Position numbers and translations under genes: made by a program. A DNA stretch of 64,000 bases from Luteimonas rhizosphaerae. Lineage in GTDB: Bacteria > Pseudomonadota > Gammaproteobacteria > Xanthomonadales > Xanthomonadaceae. Within the stretch, counting starts at the first letter, position 1. Each line of letters starts with the position of its first letter. The stretch is taken from NCBI RefSeq assembly GCF_002849595.1, contig NZ_NRQR01000012.1:124001-188000 (forward strand), read 5' to 3'. This document shows, piece by piece, positions 35,647 to 45,334 of this stretch. The notes under the pieces were generated by a model, which was not told the DNA's origin, did not search any database, and worked only from the letters and a program-made list of their open reading frames with translations.

Positions 35647-36585
35647 GTGTCGCTGCGCATCGTATTCGCCGGCACGCCGGATTTCGCCGTGCCCGCGCTG
35701 CAGGCCGCCGACGCACGGCGCGAAGTCGTCGCCGTCTACACCCAGCCCGATCGTCCCGCGGGCCGCGGCCGCGTGCTGACGCCGTCGCCGGTCAAGCGCG
35801 AGGCGCTGGATCGCGGCCTCGTCGTGCGCCAGCCCGAGGGTCTCAAGGACGCCGAGGTCCAGGCCGCGCTGCGCGCGCTGGAGCCGGACCTGATGATCGT
35901 CGTCGCCTACGGGCTGCTGCTGCCGCAGAAGGTGCTCGACATCCCGCGCTTCGGCTGCTGGAACGTGCATGCCTCGCTGCTCCCTCGCTGGCGCGGCGCG
36001 GCGCCGATCCAGCGGGCGATCCAGGCCGGCGATGCCGAGACCGGCGTCTGCCTGATGCAGATGGAGAAGGGGCTCGACACCGGCCCGGTGCTGCTGCGGC
36101 AGACCACCCCGATCGGCCCGCAGGACACGGGCGGCCAGCTGCACGACCGCCTGGCCGCGCTCGGCGCCCAGGTGATCACCGACGGGCTCGGGCTGCTGCG
36201 CGCGGGCATCCGCCCGGTGCCGCAGCCGCAACCGGCAGATGGTGCGACCTACGCGCGCAAGCTCGACAAGGCCGAGGCGCGGCTGGACTGGGCGCAGCCG
36301 GCCCAGCGTCTGGCCGACCAGGTGCGCGCGTTCAATCCGTGGCCGGTGGCCGAAGCCGAGATCGCCGGCGAAACGCTGCGCATCCATGGCGCGGTGGCGC
36401 TGCCGCTGGCCCACGGCCGCGCGCCGGGGACCCTGCTGTTCGCGGGTCGCGAAGGCATCGACATCGCCTGCGCCGACGGCGCGCTGCGCATCCGCACGCT
36501 GCAGCGCGCCGGCGGCAAGGCGATCACCGCGGCCGACTACCTCAACGCGCGCGGCGACCTGCTGCGCGCGGCGGCGGGCGCCTGA
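35647..36585 (+). CDS. fmt: Methionyl-tRNA formyltransferase
   Basis: A 312-residue enzyme that formylates Met-tRNAfMet using 10-formyltetrahydrofolate. It has [15 protein letters not shown] at the start, [12 protein letters not shown], and the catalytic-site [18 protein letters not shown] near residue 110, then a C-terminal OB-like domain. The start codon is GTG at 35647. Its stop overlaps the rsmB start (TGATG). Confidence 0.98.
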   Translation: MSLRIVFAGTPDFAVPALQAADARREVVAVYTQPDRPAGRGRVLTPSPVKREALDRGLVVRQPEGLKDAEVQAALRALEPDLMIVVAYGLLLPQKVLDIPRFGCWNVHASLLPRWRGAAPIQRAIQAGDAETGVCLMQMEKGLDTGPVLLRQTTPIGPQDTGGQLHDRLAALGAQVITDGLGLLRAGIRPVPQPQPADGATYARKLDKAEARLDWAQPAQRLADQVRAFNPWPVAEAEIAGETLRIHGAVALPLAHGRAPGTLLFAGREGIDIACADGALRIRTLQRAGGKAITAADYLNARGDLLRAAAGA

Positions 36586-37880
36586 TGGACCACGGCGCGG
36601 CGACCCGGGTCGCGGCAGCGCGGGTCATCGACGCGGTGCTGCACGACGGCCGCTCGCTGAAGGCCGAACTCGCGACCTCCCTGCGCGGCATTCCCGACAC
36701 GCGCGACCGCGCTCTGGTCGAGGCGATCTGTTTCGCCGCCATGCGCCACCACGCGCGCTACGCCGCCGCGCTCGCCCGGTGGATGCCGCGTCCGCTGCCG
36801 CGCCGCGACGCTCCGCTGCGCGCGCTGCTCTACACCGGCTTCGCCCAGCTCGATCCGATGGGCCTGCCCGCGCACGCGGCCCTCAACGCGACCGTCGATG
36901 CGGCGCGCCTGCTCGGCCGCACCCACCAGGCCGGTCTGGTCAATGCGCTGTTGCGACGCGCCCAGAAGGACGGCCTGCCGGCCGCCGCCGCGGATGCCGC
37001 CTGGCCGACATGGCTGCTGGCCGAGCTGCGGCGCGACTGGCCGGCGGATGTCGAGGCGATCGTCGCCGCCAGCGCTTCGGCCGCGCCGCAATGGCTGCGT
37101 GTGAATCGCCGTCAGGGCACGCGCGACGCGTACCTGCAGCGGCTGACGGACGCCGGCCTCGCCGCGCGTCCGTCCCCATTGGCCGCCGAGGCGCTGGTGC
37201 TGGACACCCCGGTGCCGGTCGATGCGCTACCCGGCTTCGCCGACGGCGCCGTCTCGGTACAGGACGGCGCCGCGCAACTCGTCGCCGATGCGCTCGCACC
37301 GCCCGCGGGTGCGCGCCTGCTCGACGCCTGCGCCGCGCCGGGCGGCAAGAGCGCGCATCTGCTCGAACGCGATCCGGCGTTGCGGCTGCTGGCGCTCGAT
37401 GTCGCCGCGCCGCGCGTGGCGCGCATCGGTGAAACCCTGGCACGCCTGCGCGTCGGCGAGACCGCCGGCCTGCGCGCGGTCGATGCACTCGACGTCGCCG
37501 GCTGGTGGGACGGCGTGCCCTTCGACGCGGTCCTGATCGACGCGCCGTGCTCGGCGACCGGCATTGTCCGCCGCCAGCCCGACGTGCTGCTGCACCGGCG
37601 CGAGCGGGACGTCGATGCCGTCGTCGACCTGCAGGCGCGCCTGCTCGATGCACTGGCCGCCGTCGTCGCACCAGGCGGCGTGCTGCTGTACGCGACCTGT
37701 TCGATCCTGTCGCGCGAGAACGCGGGCCAGGTCGACGCGTTCCTCGCGCGGCACGCCGCGTTCCGCGCCGATGCGCTCGACCCGCGCTTCGGTCGCGACG
37801 TTGGCAATGGCCGCCAGCGCCTGCCCGGCGACGACGACACCGACGGCTTCTTCTATGCGCGCTTGCTGCGCGAATTCTGA
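36585..37880 (+). CDS. rsmB: 16S rRNA m5C967 methyltransferase
   Basis: A 431-residue enzyme. Residues 1-135 form a NusB-like domain. The SAM-binding motif is LDACAAPGGKSAHLL near 247. The two cysteines used by RNA m5C methyltransferases are in DAPCSATGIVRRQPD near 315 and LYATCSILSREN near 370. It methylates C967 of 16S rRNA. Third gene of def-fmt-rsmB with overlapping starts and stops. Confidence 0.97.
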   Translation: MDHGAATRVAAARVIDAVLHDGRSLKAELATSLRGIPDTRDRALVEAICFAAMRHHARYAAALARWMPRPLPRRDAPLRALLYTGFAQLDPMGLPAHAALNATVDAARLLGRTHQAGLVNALLRRAQKDGLPAAAADAAWPTWLLAELRRDWPADVEAIVAASASAAPQWLRVNRRQGTRDAYLQRLTDAGLAARPSPLAAEALVLDTPVPVDALPGFADGAVSVQDGAAQLVADALAPPAGARLLDACAAPGGKSAHLLERDPALRLLALDVAAPRVARIGETLARLRVGETAGLRAVDALDVAGWWDGVPFDAVLIDAPCSATGIVRRQPDVLLHRRERDVDAVVDLQARLLDALAAVVAPGGVLLYATCSILSRENAGQVDAFLARHAAFRADALDPRFGRDVGNGRQRLPGDDDTDGFFYARLLREF

Positions 37881-37927
37881 GTTGTCCCGGGGACCGGGCG
37901 ACTGGGGCGTCGCCTAGAATGGCCCGC

Positions 37928-38761
37928 ATGCAGACGCCCGCCGCCAGCCTGATCATCAGCGCCTACAACAATGCCGACTGGTTGCAGCGCTGCCTGTGGG
38001 GCTACGCGCAGCAGGACCGGCTGGATTTCGAACTGATCGTCACCGACGACGGATCGGGTCCCGCGGTCGGCGAGCTGGTCGCGGGCATGGCCGACGACCT
38101 GCCGTTCCCGGTGCGCCACGTGTGGCACGAGGACGCGGGGTTCCGCAAATGCACGATCCTCAACCGCGGCATCGAGGTGGCGCGTTCGGATTACCTGGTG
38201 TTCTCGGACGGCGACTGTGTGCCGCGCGCCGACTTCGTCAGCCAGCATCTGCGCCTGCGCGAACCGGGGCGCTATCTCGGCGGCGGCTATTGCAAGCTGC
38301 CGATGGACCTGAGCCTGAAAATCGATCGCGCCGTCATCGAACGCGGCCTGCACACCGATCTCGATTGGCTCAAGGCCAACGGCCTGCCGCGCAAGAAGCG
38401 GTCGCTGAAGCTGTGGGCGCGCCCCGGCTGGCGCGAACGCGCGCTCAACGCATTGACCCCGACCAAAGCGCGCTGGGCAGGCAACAACGCCTCGGGCTGG
38501 AAGGCCGACCTGGTCCGCGTCAACGGCTTCGACGAACGCATGACCTACGGCGGTGAAGACCTCGAGCTCGGCGAACGGCTGGCCAACGCCGGCGTCACCG
38601 GGAAGCAGATCCGGTTTTCCGCCGTCTGCATCCACCTCGACCACGCGCGCGGTTACGTGAAGCCCGACATGAAGGCGGCGAACCAGGCGATCCGCGATGT
38701 CGTGCAGGCCGAGCGGCGCACGTGGACGGACTACGGCCTGGTGCGCGGGCCGAAACGCTGA
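37928..38761 (+). CDS. Family 2 glycosyltransferase (LPS/polysaccharide type)
   Basis: A 277-residue cytoplasmic-face glycosyltransferase. It has LIISAYNNADWL at the start, TDDGSG near residue 38, the metal-binding FSDGDCVP near 95 and GGEDLELGERL near 205, which is the galactosyltransferase-like C-terminal motif (Glyco_transf_7C). The C-terminus is basic. ATG at 37928 is preferred; an ATG at 37919 is in frame and overlaps a TAGAAT. With 39043-39822 and 39930-40862 it forms a group of envelope sugar transferases. The acceptor is unknown. Confidence 0.85.
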   Translation: MQTPAASLIISAYNNADWLQRCLWGYAQQDRLDFELIVTDDGSGPAVGELVAGMADDLPFPVRHVWHEDAGFRKCTILNRGIEVARSDYLVFSDGDCVPRADFVSQHLRLREPGRYLGGGYCKLPMDLSLKIDRAVIERGLHTDLDWLKANGLPRKKRSLKLWARPGWRERALNALTPTKARWAGNNASGWKADLVRVNGFDERMTYGGEDLELGERLANAGVTGKQIRFSAVCIHLDHARGYVKPDMKAANQAIRDVVQAERRTWTDYGLVRGPKR

Positions 38762-38863
38762 GGAATGCTTTGCATCCTCGGTGATTTCTCTGCGGAGGCA
38801 CTCGGCTGTGCCGCGCGACTGCGGACCTGCAAGCCCGCCGCAAATCGCGTGGCCCGGCGCGTC

Positions 38864-38936
38864 TTGTAGGAGCGCCTGCGCGCGATGGACGCGTCCCCGG
38901 GGAAACGCCCGTCGCGCGCAAGCGTGCTCCTACAGC
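38864..38936. repeat. REP-like inverted pair (REPIN)
   Basis: TTGTAGGAGCGCCTGCGCGC at 38864-38883 faces an inverted CTGTAGGAGCACGCTTGCGC ending at 38936, separated by a short GC-rich spacer. This is the typical Xanthomonadaceae/Pseudomonas REP doublet, able to form a long hairpin. The rest of 38762-39042 holds nothing else I can support. Confidence 0.75.
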
Positions 38937-39042
38937 GCCATGCGCCTCGCCGACGCCGTATGCGCCGCGATTTCGGACAACACCGGGGCTGCAACGCCAC
39001 CGCGGACCTGCACGGGTCGCGACGCTTCGAGGCGACGCCCGC

Positions 39043-39822
39043 TCAGCGCGGCGACGACAAGGCCCGCAGCACGCGGTATTTCTCCAGTACGTAGACCGCC
39101 TGCGCGCGATGGAAGCGCCAGCCGGCGGCGCCATCGAGCAGGGCGCCGCGCAGCAGGTACTGCTTGAGCAGGTAGGCGGCCGCGTGCAGCGGGCCGTCGA
39201 GCGCATGGGCGCGCTTGCCCGCATCGCGACGCTGCTGCGCCCACAGCGCGGCGTACTTCGCCAGTTTGGCGACGTGTTCGCCGTGGCTGCGCGAGGTGTC
39301 GTGCTCGAAATCGGCGTCGAGCCTGGCGACCGTCTTGCCTTCGAGATCGGGCCGTTCGTGCACCTGCGACGGCAGATACCGCCAGCCCGCACGCACGAGC
39401 CGCTCCATCGGCTCGCCGCCGCGCAGGCGATGGCCGAGGAACCGGTTGCGACGGGTCAGCAGCCAGGCGTCGGCGGTCTCGACACGCCCGTCCGCGAACA
39501 ACGCGCGGATTTTTTCGTCCGTGCCCGGCGACAGCCATTCGTCGGCATCGAGCAGCAGCAGCCAGTCGTGCACGGCCAGCGTATTGGCGAAGGTCTTCTG
39601 CGCGGCGTATCCCAACCAGTCCTGCTGCACGACACGTGCGCCATGCGCGGTGGCGACGGCGACGGTGTCGTCGGCCGAGCCGGAATCGACGACGATCAGC
39701 TCGGCGCACAGGCCGCGCATCGAATCGAGACAGCGGCCGATCCGGTCGCCCTCGTTCTTCGTGATGACGACGCCGGAGACGGGCAGCGGCGCGGGCGATG
39801 GCGTGTGGGGAGAAGACGGCAT
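39043..39822 (-). CDS. WaaE/KdtX-like family 2 glycosyltransferase
   Basis: A 259-residue glycosyltransferase of the WaaE/KdtX branch, which adds glucose to the LPS inner core. It starts with a Pro/Ser-rich stretch, then VSGVVITKNEGDRIGRCLDS, VVDSGSADDT near residue 45, the DXD-type LLLDADEWLS near 90 and VHERPDLEGK near 150. The C-terminal region has basic and hydrophobic helices for membrane attachment. It is divergent from the next glycosyltransferase gene (39930). Confidence 0.88.
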   Translation of the reverse strand: MPSSPHTPSPAPLPVSGVVITKNEGDRIGRCLDSMRGLCAELIVVDSGSADDTVAVATAHGARVVQQDWLGYAAQKTFANTLAVHDWLLLLDADEWLSPGTDEKIRALFADGRVETADAWLLTRRNRFLGHRLRGGEPMERLVRAGWRYLPSQVHERPDLEGKTVARLDADFEHDTSRSHGEHVAKLAKYAALWAQQRRDAGKRAHALDGPLHAAAYLLKQYLLRGALLDGAAGWRFHRAQAVYVLEKYRVLRALSSPR

Positions 39823-39929
39823 GGCCGCGATTGTCGCGCACCGGAGGAGCCACGTGTCGGCGTCGGGACGGGCGGGCCGTCGGCGGCGCGTTGCTATGAT
39901 GCCGGCGCCGCATGCGCGGCGTCGCCCCG

Positions 39930-40862
39930 ATGTCCATGACCGCTTCCGTCCGTCCCACCGTCAGCGTGCTCGTCTCGAGCTACAACTACGCCGCGTTCGT
40001 CGTCGAGGCGATCGAGTCGGTGCTCGCGCAGACGGAACCCGCGCTGGAGATCATCATCGTCGACGACGGCTCGCGCGACGGCTCGCCCGAGCTGCTGCGT
40101 CGGCACTACGGCACCCATCCGAAGATCACGCTGATCGAGCAGACGAACGGCGGCCAGCTGCAGGCCTGGATCACCGGCTTTGCACAGGCGCGCGGCGACA
40201 TCGTGGCGCTGCTCGATTCCGACGACCGCTGGAATCCCGACTACCTGCAGCGCATCGTCGACGTCTACGCCGCGCGCCCCGAAGTCGATTTCGTCTATAC
40301 GAACATGCAGCTGTTCGGCGATCTCGATGAACCGATGTTCAAGCCCGGTCCGGATCGCGATCTCGGGCTGTCGATCCTGCTCAACGCCTACTACCACCGC
40401 TTCCAGGGCGCGGCGACGTCCGCGGTGAGCCTGCGCAGCACGCTGATGGCACGACTGCTGACACTGCCGCCCGAGCGCGCCGCCGACTGGCTCTCGCGCC
40501 CGGACGACTGCATCGTCTACGGCGCCGATATTCTCGGCGCGCACAAGGTCTATCTGGCCGACACCCTGGTCGGCCACCGCGAGCACGGCAGCAATGCGCT
40601 CAAATCCTTCGGGCCGTCGCCGCTGCGCGTGTACCGCCACGTCGTGGGCAGCGAACGCATGCTCGAGTTCTATCGCCAGCAGGCCGGCATCACGCCGCGC
40701 TGGCTGCGCATGGCCAAGGCCGAATTTCGCACCAAGCCGGCGCCGACGTTCTGGGAACTGCGCGCCTACAGCTGGCTGCTGTTCCAGGCCCCGATGCCGC
40801 TGACGAAGCGTATCGAGCACTGGGTCGGCATGCTGTCGCACTATCTCAAGTCGCGCCGCTGA
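39930..40862 (+). CDS. Family 2 glycosyltransferase
   Basis: A 310-residue GT-A glycosyltransferase with TVSVLVSSYNYAAFVVEAI at the start, IIVDDGSRDGSPELL near residue 42, and the nucleotide-sugar metal site LLDSDDRWNPDY near 92. Several in-frame ATGs (39912, 39930, 39936) are possible; a TATGAT at about 39894-39899 could be the -10. It converges with ribA. Its role in LPS or exopolysaccharide synthesis is inferred from the two neighbouring glycosyltransferases. Confidence 0.85.
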   Translation: MSMTASVRPTVSVLVSSYNYAAFVVEAIESVLAQTEPALEIIIVDDGSRDGSPELLRRHYGTHPKITLIEQTNGGQLQAWITGFAQARGDIVALLDSDDRWNPDYLQRIVDVYAARPEVDFVYTNMQLFGDLDEPMFKPGPDRDLGLSILLNAYYHRFQGAATSAVSLRSTLMARLLTLPPERAADWLSRPDDCIVYGADILGAHKVYLADTLVGHREHGSNALKSFGPSPLRVYRHVVGSERMLEFYRQQAGITPRWLRMAKAEFRTKPAPTFWELRAYSWLLFQAPMPLTKRIEHWVGMLSHYLKSRR

Positions 40863-40883
40863 CGCGGCGCCGCGTCGGCGCCT

Positions 40884-42020
40884 TCAGTCCGCCGGGCGCA
40901 GCAGCGCGTCGACGTCGAGCGCGTGGCCGGCGCGGCGCGCCTTGGTGCGCAGGTACTGTTCGTTCTCGGCGGTGACCACACCGGTCAGCGGATGGCGGTC
41001 GACGACGTCGATGCCGGCCGCGCGCAGGTGCGCCACCTTGTCCGGATTGTTGGTCAGCAGCGCGACGCGGCGGATGCCCAGGCCCTGCAGCATCGCTGCC
41101 GCGGTGCCGTAGCGGCGTTCGTCGGCGCCGAAGCCGAGCTGCGCATCGGCATCGATCGTGTCCAGGCCTTCGTGCTGGTAGCCGTAGGCGCGCATCTTCG
41201 CGGCGATGCCGGTGCCGCGGCCCTCCTGGTCGAGATACAGCAGCACGCCGCCGCCGAGCGTCTTCAGCGTCGCCAGACCCGCGCGCAGCTGGTCGCCGCA
41301 GTCGCATTTCAGCGAGCCGAACAGATCGCCGGTCAGGCACGAGGAATGCACGCGCACCGGCACCACGGCATCGAGATCGGGCTGGCCGACGACGACCGCG
41401 ACCTGGTCGCGTTGCGCCACGCCGCCGCGGAACACCACGAAATCGGTCATGCCGACGTCGCGCAGCGGCACCGGCGCGCGCGTCACCAGTTCGAAATCGT
41501 CGGCTTCCCCGGCGCTGCCGGCCTGCAGGTCGGCGATCGACACGCGGCCGCAGCCGTCGAACGTCGCGTCGTCGTCGGCGAGATCGACGGCCACCAGCGC
41601 CGGCAGCATCAGGCCGAGGCGGGCGAGGGCGAAGCCGGCCGCATCGAGCGCGGTCGCCGGCATCCAGGCACCCGGTGGCTGTGCGCCGCGCAGGAAGCCC
41701 AACGTCGCCAGCGTGTCGTAGGCGAGTGCCTGCAGCGGAATGCGCGCGCCGGACGCGGCATCGAGGCCGAGCACCTCCGCGCGTTGCGCGGTGATCGCCA
41801 GGTGCTGGCGCTGGCCGGCGGCCTCGGCGAAGCGTGCATAGCTGCAGGCGGTGCTGCCGTCGAGCGTGATGCAGGCCAGCCGCGCGCCGGCGCCATCGGC
41901 GATGACGACCGGACGGCCCTGGCGCAGTTCGGCGACCGCGCGTTCGCAGCGGATCACGGCGGGGTCGCCGAACGCGGCGACGGGCGCGCCGGGTCGGCTG
42001 GATTCGGAAGTAGCGGACAT
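40884..42020 (-). CDS. ribA: GTP cyclohydrolase II with N-terminal extension
   Basis: A 378-residue protein. Residues about 185-378 are GTP cyclohydrolase II: RVHSSCLTGDLFGSLKCDCGDQL with the zinc cysteines, YLDQEGRGTGI with the substrate acid/Arg, and LLTNNPDKVAHL. It opens GTP to start riboflavin synthesis. Residues 1-180 are an extra domain that lacks the acidic DHBP-synthase motifs, so it is not a functional RibB; it resembles N-terminal extensions seen on RibA of related bacteria. The stop converges on the glycosyltransferase gene across a perfect 16-bp palindrome at 40861-40876. Confidence 0.9.
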   Translation of the reverse strand: MSATSESSRPGAPVAAFGDPAVIRCERAVAELRQGRPVVIADGAGARLACITLDGSTACSYARFAEAAGQRQHLAITAQRAEVLGLDAASGARIPLQALAYDTLATLGFLRGAQPPGAWMPATALDAAGFALARLGLMLPALVAVDLADDDATFDGCGRVSIADLQAGSAGEADDFELVTRAPVPLRDVGMTDFVVFRGGVAQRDQVAVVVGQPDLDAVVPVRVHSSCLTGDLFGSLKCDCGDQLRAGLATLKTLGGGVLLYLDQEGRGTGIAAKMRAYGYQHEGLDTIDADAQLGFGADERRYGTAAAMLQGLGIRRVALLTNNPDKVAHLRAAGIDVVDRHPLTGVVTAENEQYLRTKARRAGHALDVDALLRPAD

Positions 42021-42189
42021 CGGAACTCCTGCCGTTACCGGTGCGGGCGCAGGCACGGGCAGCGGGTCGATACGGTGGGGCGGCGCGGGTTCGATATGGC
42101 GCCGGGCCGCGCGAAATCCAGAGGGCCCGACGCGGAACGCTGTGTGCGTCGACCGCGTGCGTCCCAGGCCGTCGGGGGCAGGATCGCGC

Positions 42190-43713
42190 TCACCAGCGCA
42201 AGGGCCGCCGGGCGATCTCGCGCGCCAGCATCGCGTGCAGACGCGTGGCCACGTCCAGCGGCAGGTAGCGCAGGCGCAGCTGCGGCGCGAGCGGGCTGGC
42301 GCCGGCGGTGTCGACCCAGACCGCGGCCATGCCGAAGCGCCGGTCGAGCGGCGACTGCCGCAGCTCCACGGCCTGCAGCTTGTCGAGTTCGGCGAAGCGC
42401 CAGTGGCGCGACCACCAGCCTTCACGGACCGCGACCACGTGCCCATCCACCGCGAAGCCCGCGCGCGCGGCATGCCGGCGCGCGACGAAGACCGACCACG
42501 GCAGCCACGCCAGCCCCAGCACGCCCCACCACTGGAACAGCCAGCCGAGCGCCGCGCACAGCAGCGCGGTCAGCACCACGTCGCCGGGCAGCAGGCGCAG
42601 CCACGCGCGCGGATGCAGCGGCTGCCAGTCGGTCGGCGGCCAGGCCGGCAGGCGTGCGATGTCGCGCACGATCGCGTCGCATGCGTCGGGCGGCGCGATC
42701 GGCGCCAGCGCGTCGAGCCCGCGCTGGGCATCGCCGCCGCCCTGGCCATCGCCGCCGCGCGCGGTCGCGGTGTCGATCTCCAGCGTGCGGCGCGCGAACA
42801 GGCGGTGCAGCACGCCTTCGCGCAGGGTCCAGGCCTGGATGCGCCGGCGCGGCACGCTGCTGCGTGAGCGGCTCAGCAGGCCGCGCTCGACGGTCAGCCG
42901 CCGGCCCAGCCGCCGCAGCGTGAAACCGTGGTAGCGCACCACCGCCAGCACCACCGCCTTGGCCAGCCAGGTCGTCGCGAACCCGCTGGCGTAGCCGAAG
43001 GCTTCGCGTCCGGTGCTCGCCAGCCACGCGCCCAGGGCGCGTTCGGGCAGGACTTGGAACGACAGCGCGACCGCGCCCGCGACGACGATCATGCCGCGGT
43101 TGGAGATCAGGCCGAGCTTGATCACCTCGGCCGTCGACAGCGCCAGCAGCGTCTCGCCACTGGCGTCCGCAGCGTCGGGCACGGCCGTCGCGTGCGCGGC
43201 CTCGCGCTGGCCACGGTCGCGGATCAGCTGTTCCAGCGCCAGCGCCTCGGTCAGGCGCAGCACCCGCATCTGCGCCTCGGGCTTCTGGCCGCCCGCCGAT
43301 TCCAGCCGCACCTCGGCCACGCCCATCACCCGGTGCAGCAGCGACTGGTGGATGGCGACGTTGTGGATCCGCGAGTAGGGGATCTGGCGCACGCTGCGTT
43401 CGAACAGGCCGCTGCGCACGATCAGGCGGTCGTCGGCGACGCGGTAGCGGAACGTCAGGTACTGCCAGACCGACACGACCACGAGCGCACCGACGCCGAG
43501 CATCGGCAGCCACCACGGGTAGCCGTCGTCGCCGCGGCCGCCGGCGAACAGCACCACCAGCAGCGGCACGATGAACTGGCGCAGGTTCTGCAGCAGCACG
43601 AACAGCCACGAGCCCGGATGCAGCCGGCGCTCGTCGTCGACCGGCAACGCCGCGTCGGCCTGTTGCGCGAGCGGCGGCAGCGGCGGCGGTCCGGACTCAG
43701 GCGTCGTCGTCAT
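42190..43713 (-). CDS. bPH2 (YdbT-like) membrane protein
   Basis: A 507-residue membrane protein with three bacterial PH-like (PF03703) units, around residues 70-150 (FRYRVADDRLIVRSGLFERS, IPYSRIHNVAI), 275-345 (RRLTVERGLLSRSRSSVPRR) and 415-495 (AVREGWWSRHWRFAELDKLQ). Hydrophobic helix pairs precede the units. This matches YdbT. Its start lies inside the 3' end of the YdbS-like gene (17-bp overlap), so the two are co-translated. The function is not established. Confidence 0.88.
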   Translation of the reverse strand: MTTTPESGPPPLPPLAQQADAALPVDDERRLHPGSWLFVLLQNLRQFIVPLLVVLFAGGRGDDGYPWWLPMLGVGALVVVSVWQYLTFRYRVADDRLIVRSGLFERSVRQIPYSRIHNVAIHQSLLHRVMGVAEVRLESAGGQKPEAQMRVLRLTEALALEQLIRDRGQREAAHATAVPDAADASGETLLALSTAEVIKLGLISNRGMIVVAGAVALSFQVLPERALGAWLASTGREAFGYASGFATTWLAKAVVLAVVRYHGFTLRRLGRRLTVERGLLSRSRSSVPRRRIQAWTLREGVLHRLFARRTLEIDTATARGGDGQGGGDAQRGLDALAPIAPPDACDAIVRDIARLPAWPPTDWQPLHPRAWLRLLPGDVVLTALLCAALGWLFQWWGVLGLAWLPWSVFVARRHAARAGFAVDGHVVAVREGWWSRHWRFAELDKLQAVELRQSPLDRRFGMAAVWVDTAGASPLAPQLRLRYLPLDVATRLHAMLAREIARRPLRW

Positions 43714-44278
43714 GGTCGTCGTCGCGCGCCGCCCGGCTGGCCAGCGCATCGCGCAGGCGTTCGGCCTCGGCCTCGTCCAGCCCGGAGACGGCCACCGAAT
43801 TGTTGCGGGTGCCGGCGGTGTGCACGGTGAGCGTGGACAGGCCGAACGCCCGCTCCAGCGGGCCACGCCTGATGTCGAGATGCTGCACCCGGGTGCCGGG
43901 CACGCGGGTGTCGCTGCGCCACAGGTGACCGCGGCGGATGCCGAAGCCGTCGGCGTCGAGGCGCCAGCGCGTGCGCAGCCAGCGGCGCCGCGCGATCCAC
44001 ACCGTCCACGCCGGCAGCAGCACCAGCACGGCGCCGGCGATCGCGAACGACAGCGGCCGGCGCTCGCTGGCGATCAGGCCGACGCCCAGCGCGATGCCCA
44101 GCGGCAGCAGCGTGCCGATCAGCGTGCTGATCGTGGCCAGCGTGCGGGCGCGGACCGGCAGCGGCTGCCAGACATCGGTCTCGACCTGCGCGGCGGCGTC
44201 GGGGGGGGCGAGCGGCGCGGTGGGCAGCGGCGGGACGAGGGCGTCCGGATCGCGGGCGGTCGTCGGCGTGGCGGTCAT
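43697..44278 (-). CDS. bPH2 (YdbS-like) membrane protein
   Basis: A 193-residue protein with a Pro/Ala-rich N-terminus, two hydrophobic helices (TLATISTLIGTLLPLGIALG, FAIAGAVLVLLPAWTVWIA) and one PH-like unit (RWRLDADGFGIRRGHLWRSD, RVQHLDIRRGPLERAFG). The C-terminus is Asp-rich. It is the YdbS partner of the downstream YdbT-like protein. It overlaps both neighbours: four bases with the acyltransferase gene upstream and 17 with the ydbT-like gene downstream. Confidence 0.88.
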   Translation of the reverse strand: MTATPTTARDPDALVPPLPTAPLAPPDAAAQVETDVWQPLPVRARTLATISTLIGTLLPLGIALGVGLIASERRPLSFAIAGAVLVLLPAWTVWIARRRWLRTRWRLDADGFGIRRGHLWRSDTRVPGTRVQHLDIRRGPLERAFGLSTLTVHTAGTRNNSVAVSGLDEAEAERLRDALASRAARDDDHDDDA

Positions 44279-45195
44279 CGTCGACGCTCCAGGTCGAGGT
44301 AGGGATTGTCGTCGCCGGAGCCCGAGGGACGCGCCTTGTAGCGCTTGTAGGTCCACTGGTACTGCGCGGGATCGCGGCGGGCGATGTGTTCGACCGCGGC
44401 GTTGAGCGCGGTCGTGCCGCGCACCGGATCTTCGTCGGCGATGCCGTCGGGAGCCTCCTCGATGCGCAGCGCGAAGTCGGGGCCGTCGCCGATCCGCTCG
44501 CAATAGGCGAACAGCACCGTCGCGCCGGTGCGTTCGGCCAGGCGCGCCACCAGCGTCATCGTCAGCGCGGGCAGGCCGAAGAACGGGGCGAACGCGCCGT
44601 CGCCCGCCTTGGGCTGCTGGTCCGGCAGGATGCCGACGACGCCGCCGTCCTTGAGCGTCTTCCACAGCTGGCGCACGGCCGGCCCCTCGGCGCGGACCTG
44701 GCGCACGCGGTCCGGCACGCCGGCGCGGACCAGGCGCAGGAAGGCCTCGCCGACGGCGGAATCGGGCGCGCGGTAGAGGATCGAGATCGGCGTGCGCGCG
44801 GCCAGCCACTGGTTCAACAGTTCCCAGTTGCCGTAATGCGGCGCGGCGACGATCAGGCCACGGCCGGAGGCGAGCGCCGCGTCGAACAGACCGACGCCGT
44901 GGGTCTCGCGGATCGCGCGCAGGTTGCGCGTGTGCGGCCGGGTCCAGAGTCGCAATGTCTCCAGGGTCTGCAGCGCGGTGGTGCGCAGGATTGCGCGGTG
45001 CAGCGCGTCGCGCTCGCCGGGCGACAGCTCGGGATAGGCGAGTTCCAGGTTGCGGCGCGCGACCTGGCTCTCGCGGCTGTCGACGAGGCGCGAGAACGCG
45101 GCGAAGGCGGCCGCGATCGCGCGCAGGACCGGCGTGGGCAAGGCCCCGACCAGGGTCGCGAGCAGATACAGCAGGCGGGCGGACAGTGCGGACAT
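44275..45195 (-). CDS. LpxL/HtrB-type lipid A acyltransferase
   Basis: A 306-residue inner-membrane acyltransferase with one N-terminal hydrophobic segment. The catalytic HX4(D/E) motif is APHYGNWEL near residue 118. [16 protein letters not shown] near 185 and the C-terminal [17 protein letters not shown] are typical of the LpxL/LpxM family, which adds secondary acyl chains to lipid A. Whether it is LpxL or LpxM type cannot be told. It is the first gene of a three-gene overlapping operon with the two PH-domain proteins. Confidence 0.9.
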   Translation of the reverse strand: MSALSARLLYLLATLVGALPTPVLRAIAAAFAAFSRLVDSRESQVARRNLELAYPELSPGERDALHRAILRTTALQTLETLRLWTRPHTRNLRAIRETHGVGLFDAALASGRGLIVAAPHYGNWELLNQWLAARTPISILYRAPDSAVGEAFLRLVRAGVPDRVRQVRAEGPAVRQLWKTLKDGGVVGILPDQQPKAGDGAFAPFFGLPALTMTLVARLAERTGATVLFAYCERIGDGPDFALRIEEAPDGIADEDPVRGTTALNAAVEHIARRDPAQYQWTYKRYKARPSGSGDDNPYLDLERRR

Positions 45196-45334
45196 CCGGC
45201 AAGTCTATCGGCAAGCCGCGCAGCGTCGGTCCGTCGGGGCGTGGCAGGCCCCGACGTGCCTGTCGCGGGTGCGCGGACGGATGACGCCGCGCCATCGGCT
45301 GTGGTCTGCTGGTCCGCCCACTGCCGGTCTCGCC

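Noticed and set aside
40861-40876. A perfect 16-bp palindrome (GACGCGGCGCCGCGTC) between a glycosyltransferase gene and ribA
   Set aside because: As a terminator it lacks a loop and a T-run; it may be a chance GC palindrome between convergent genes.
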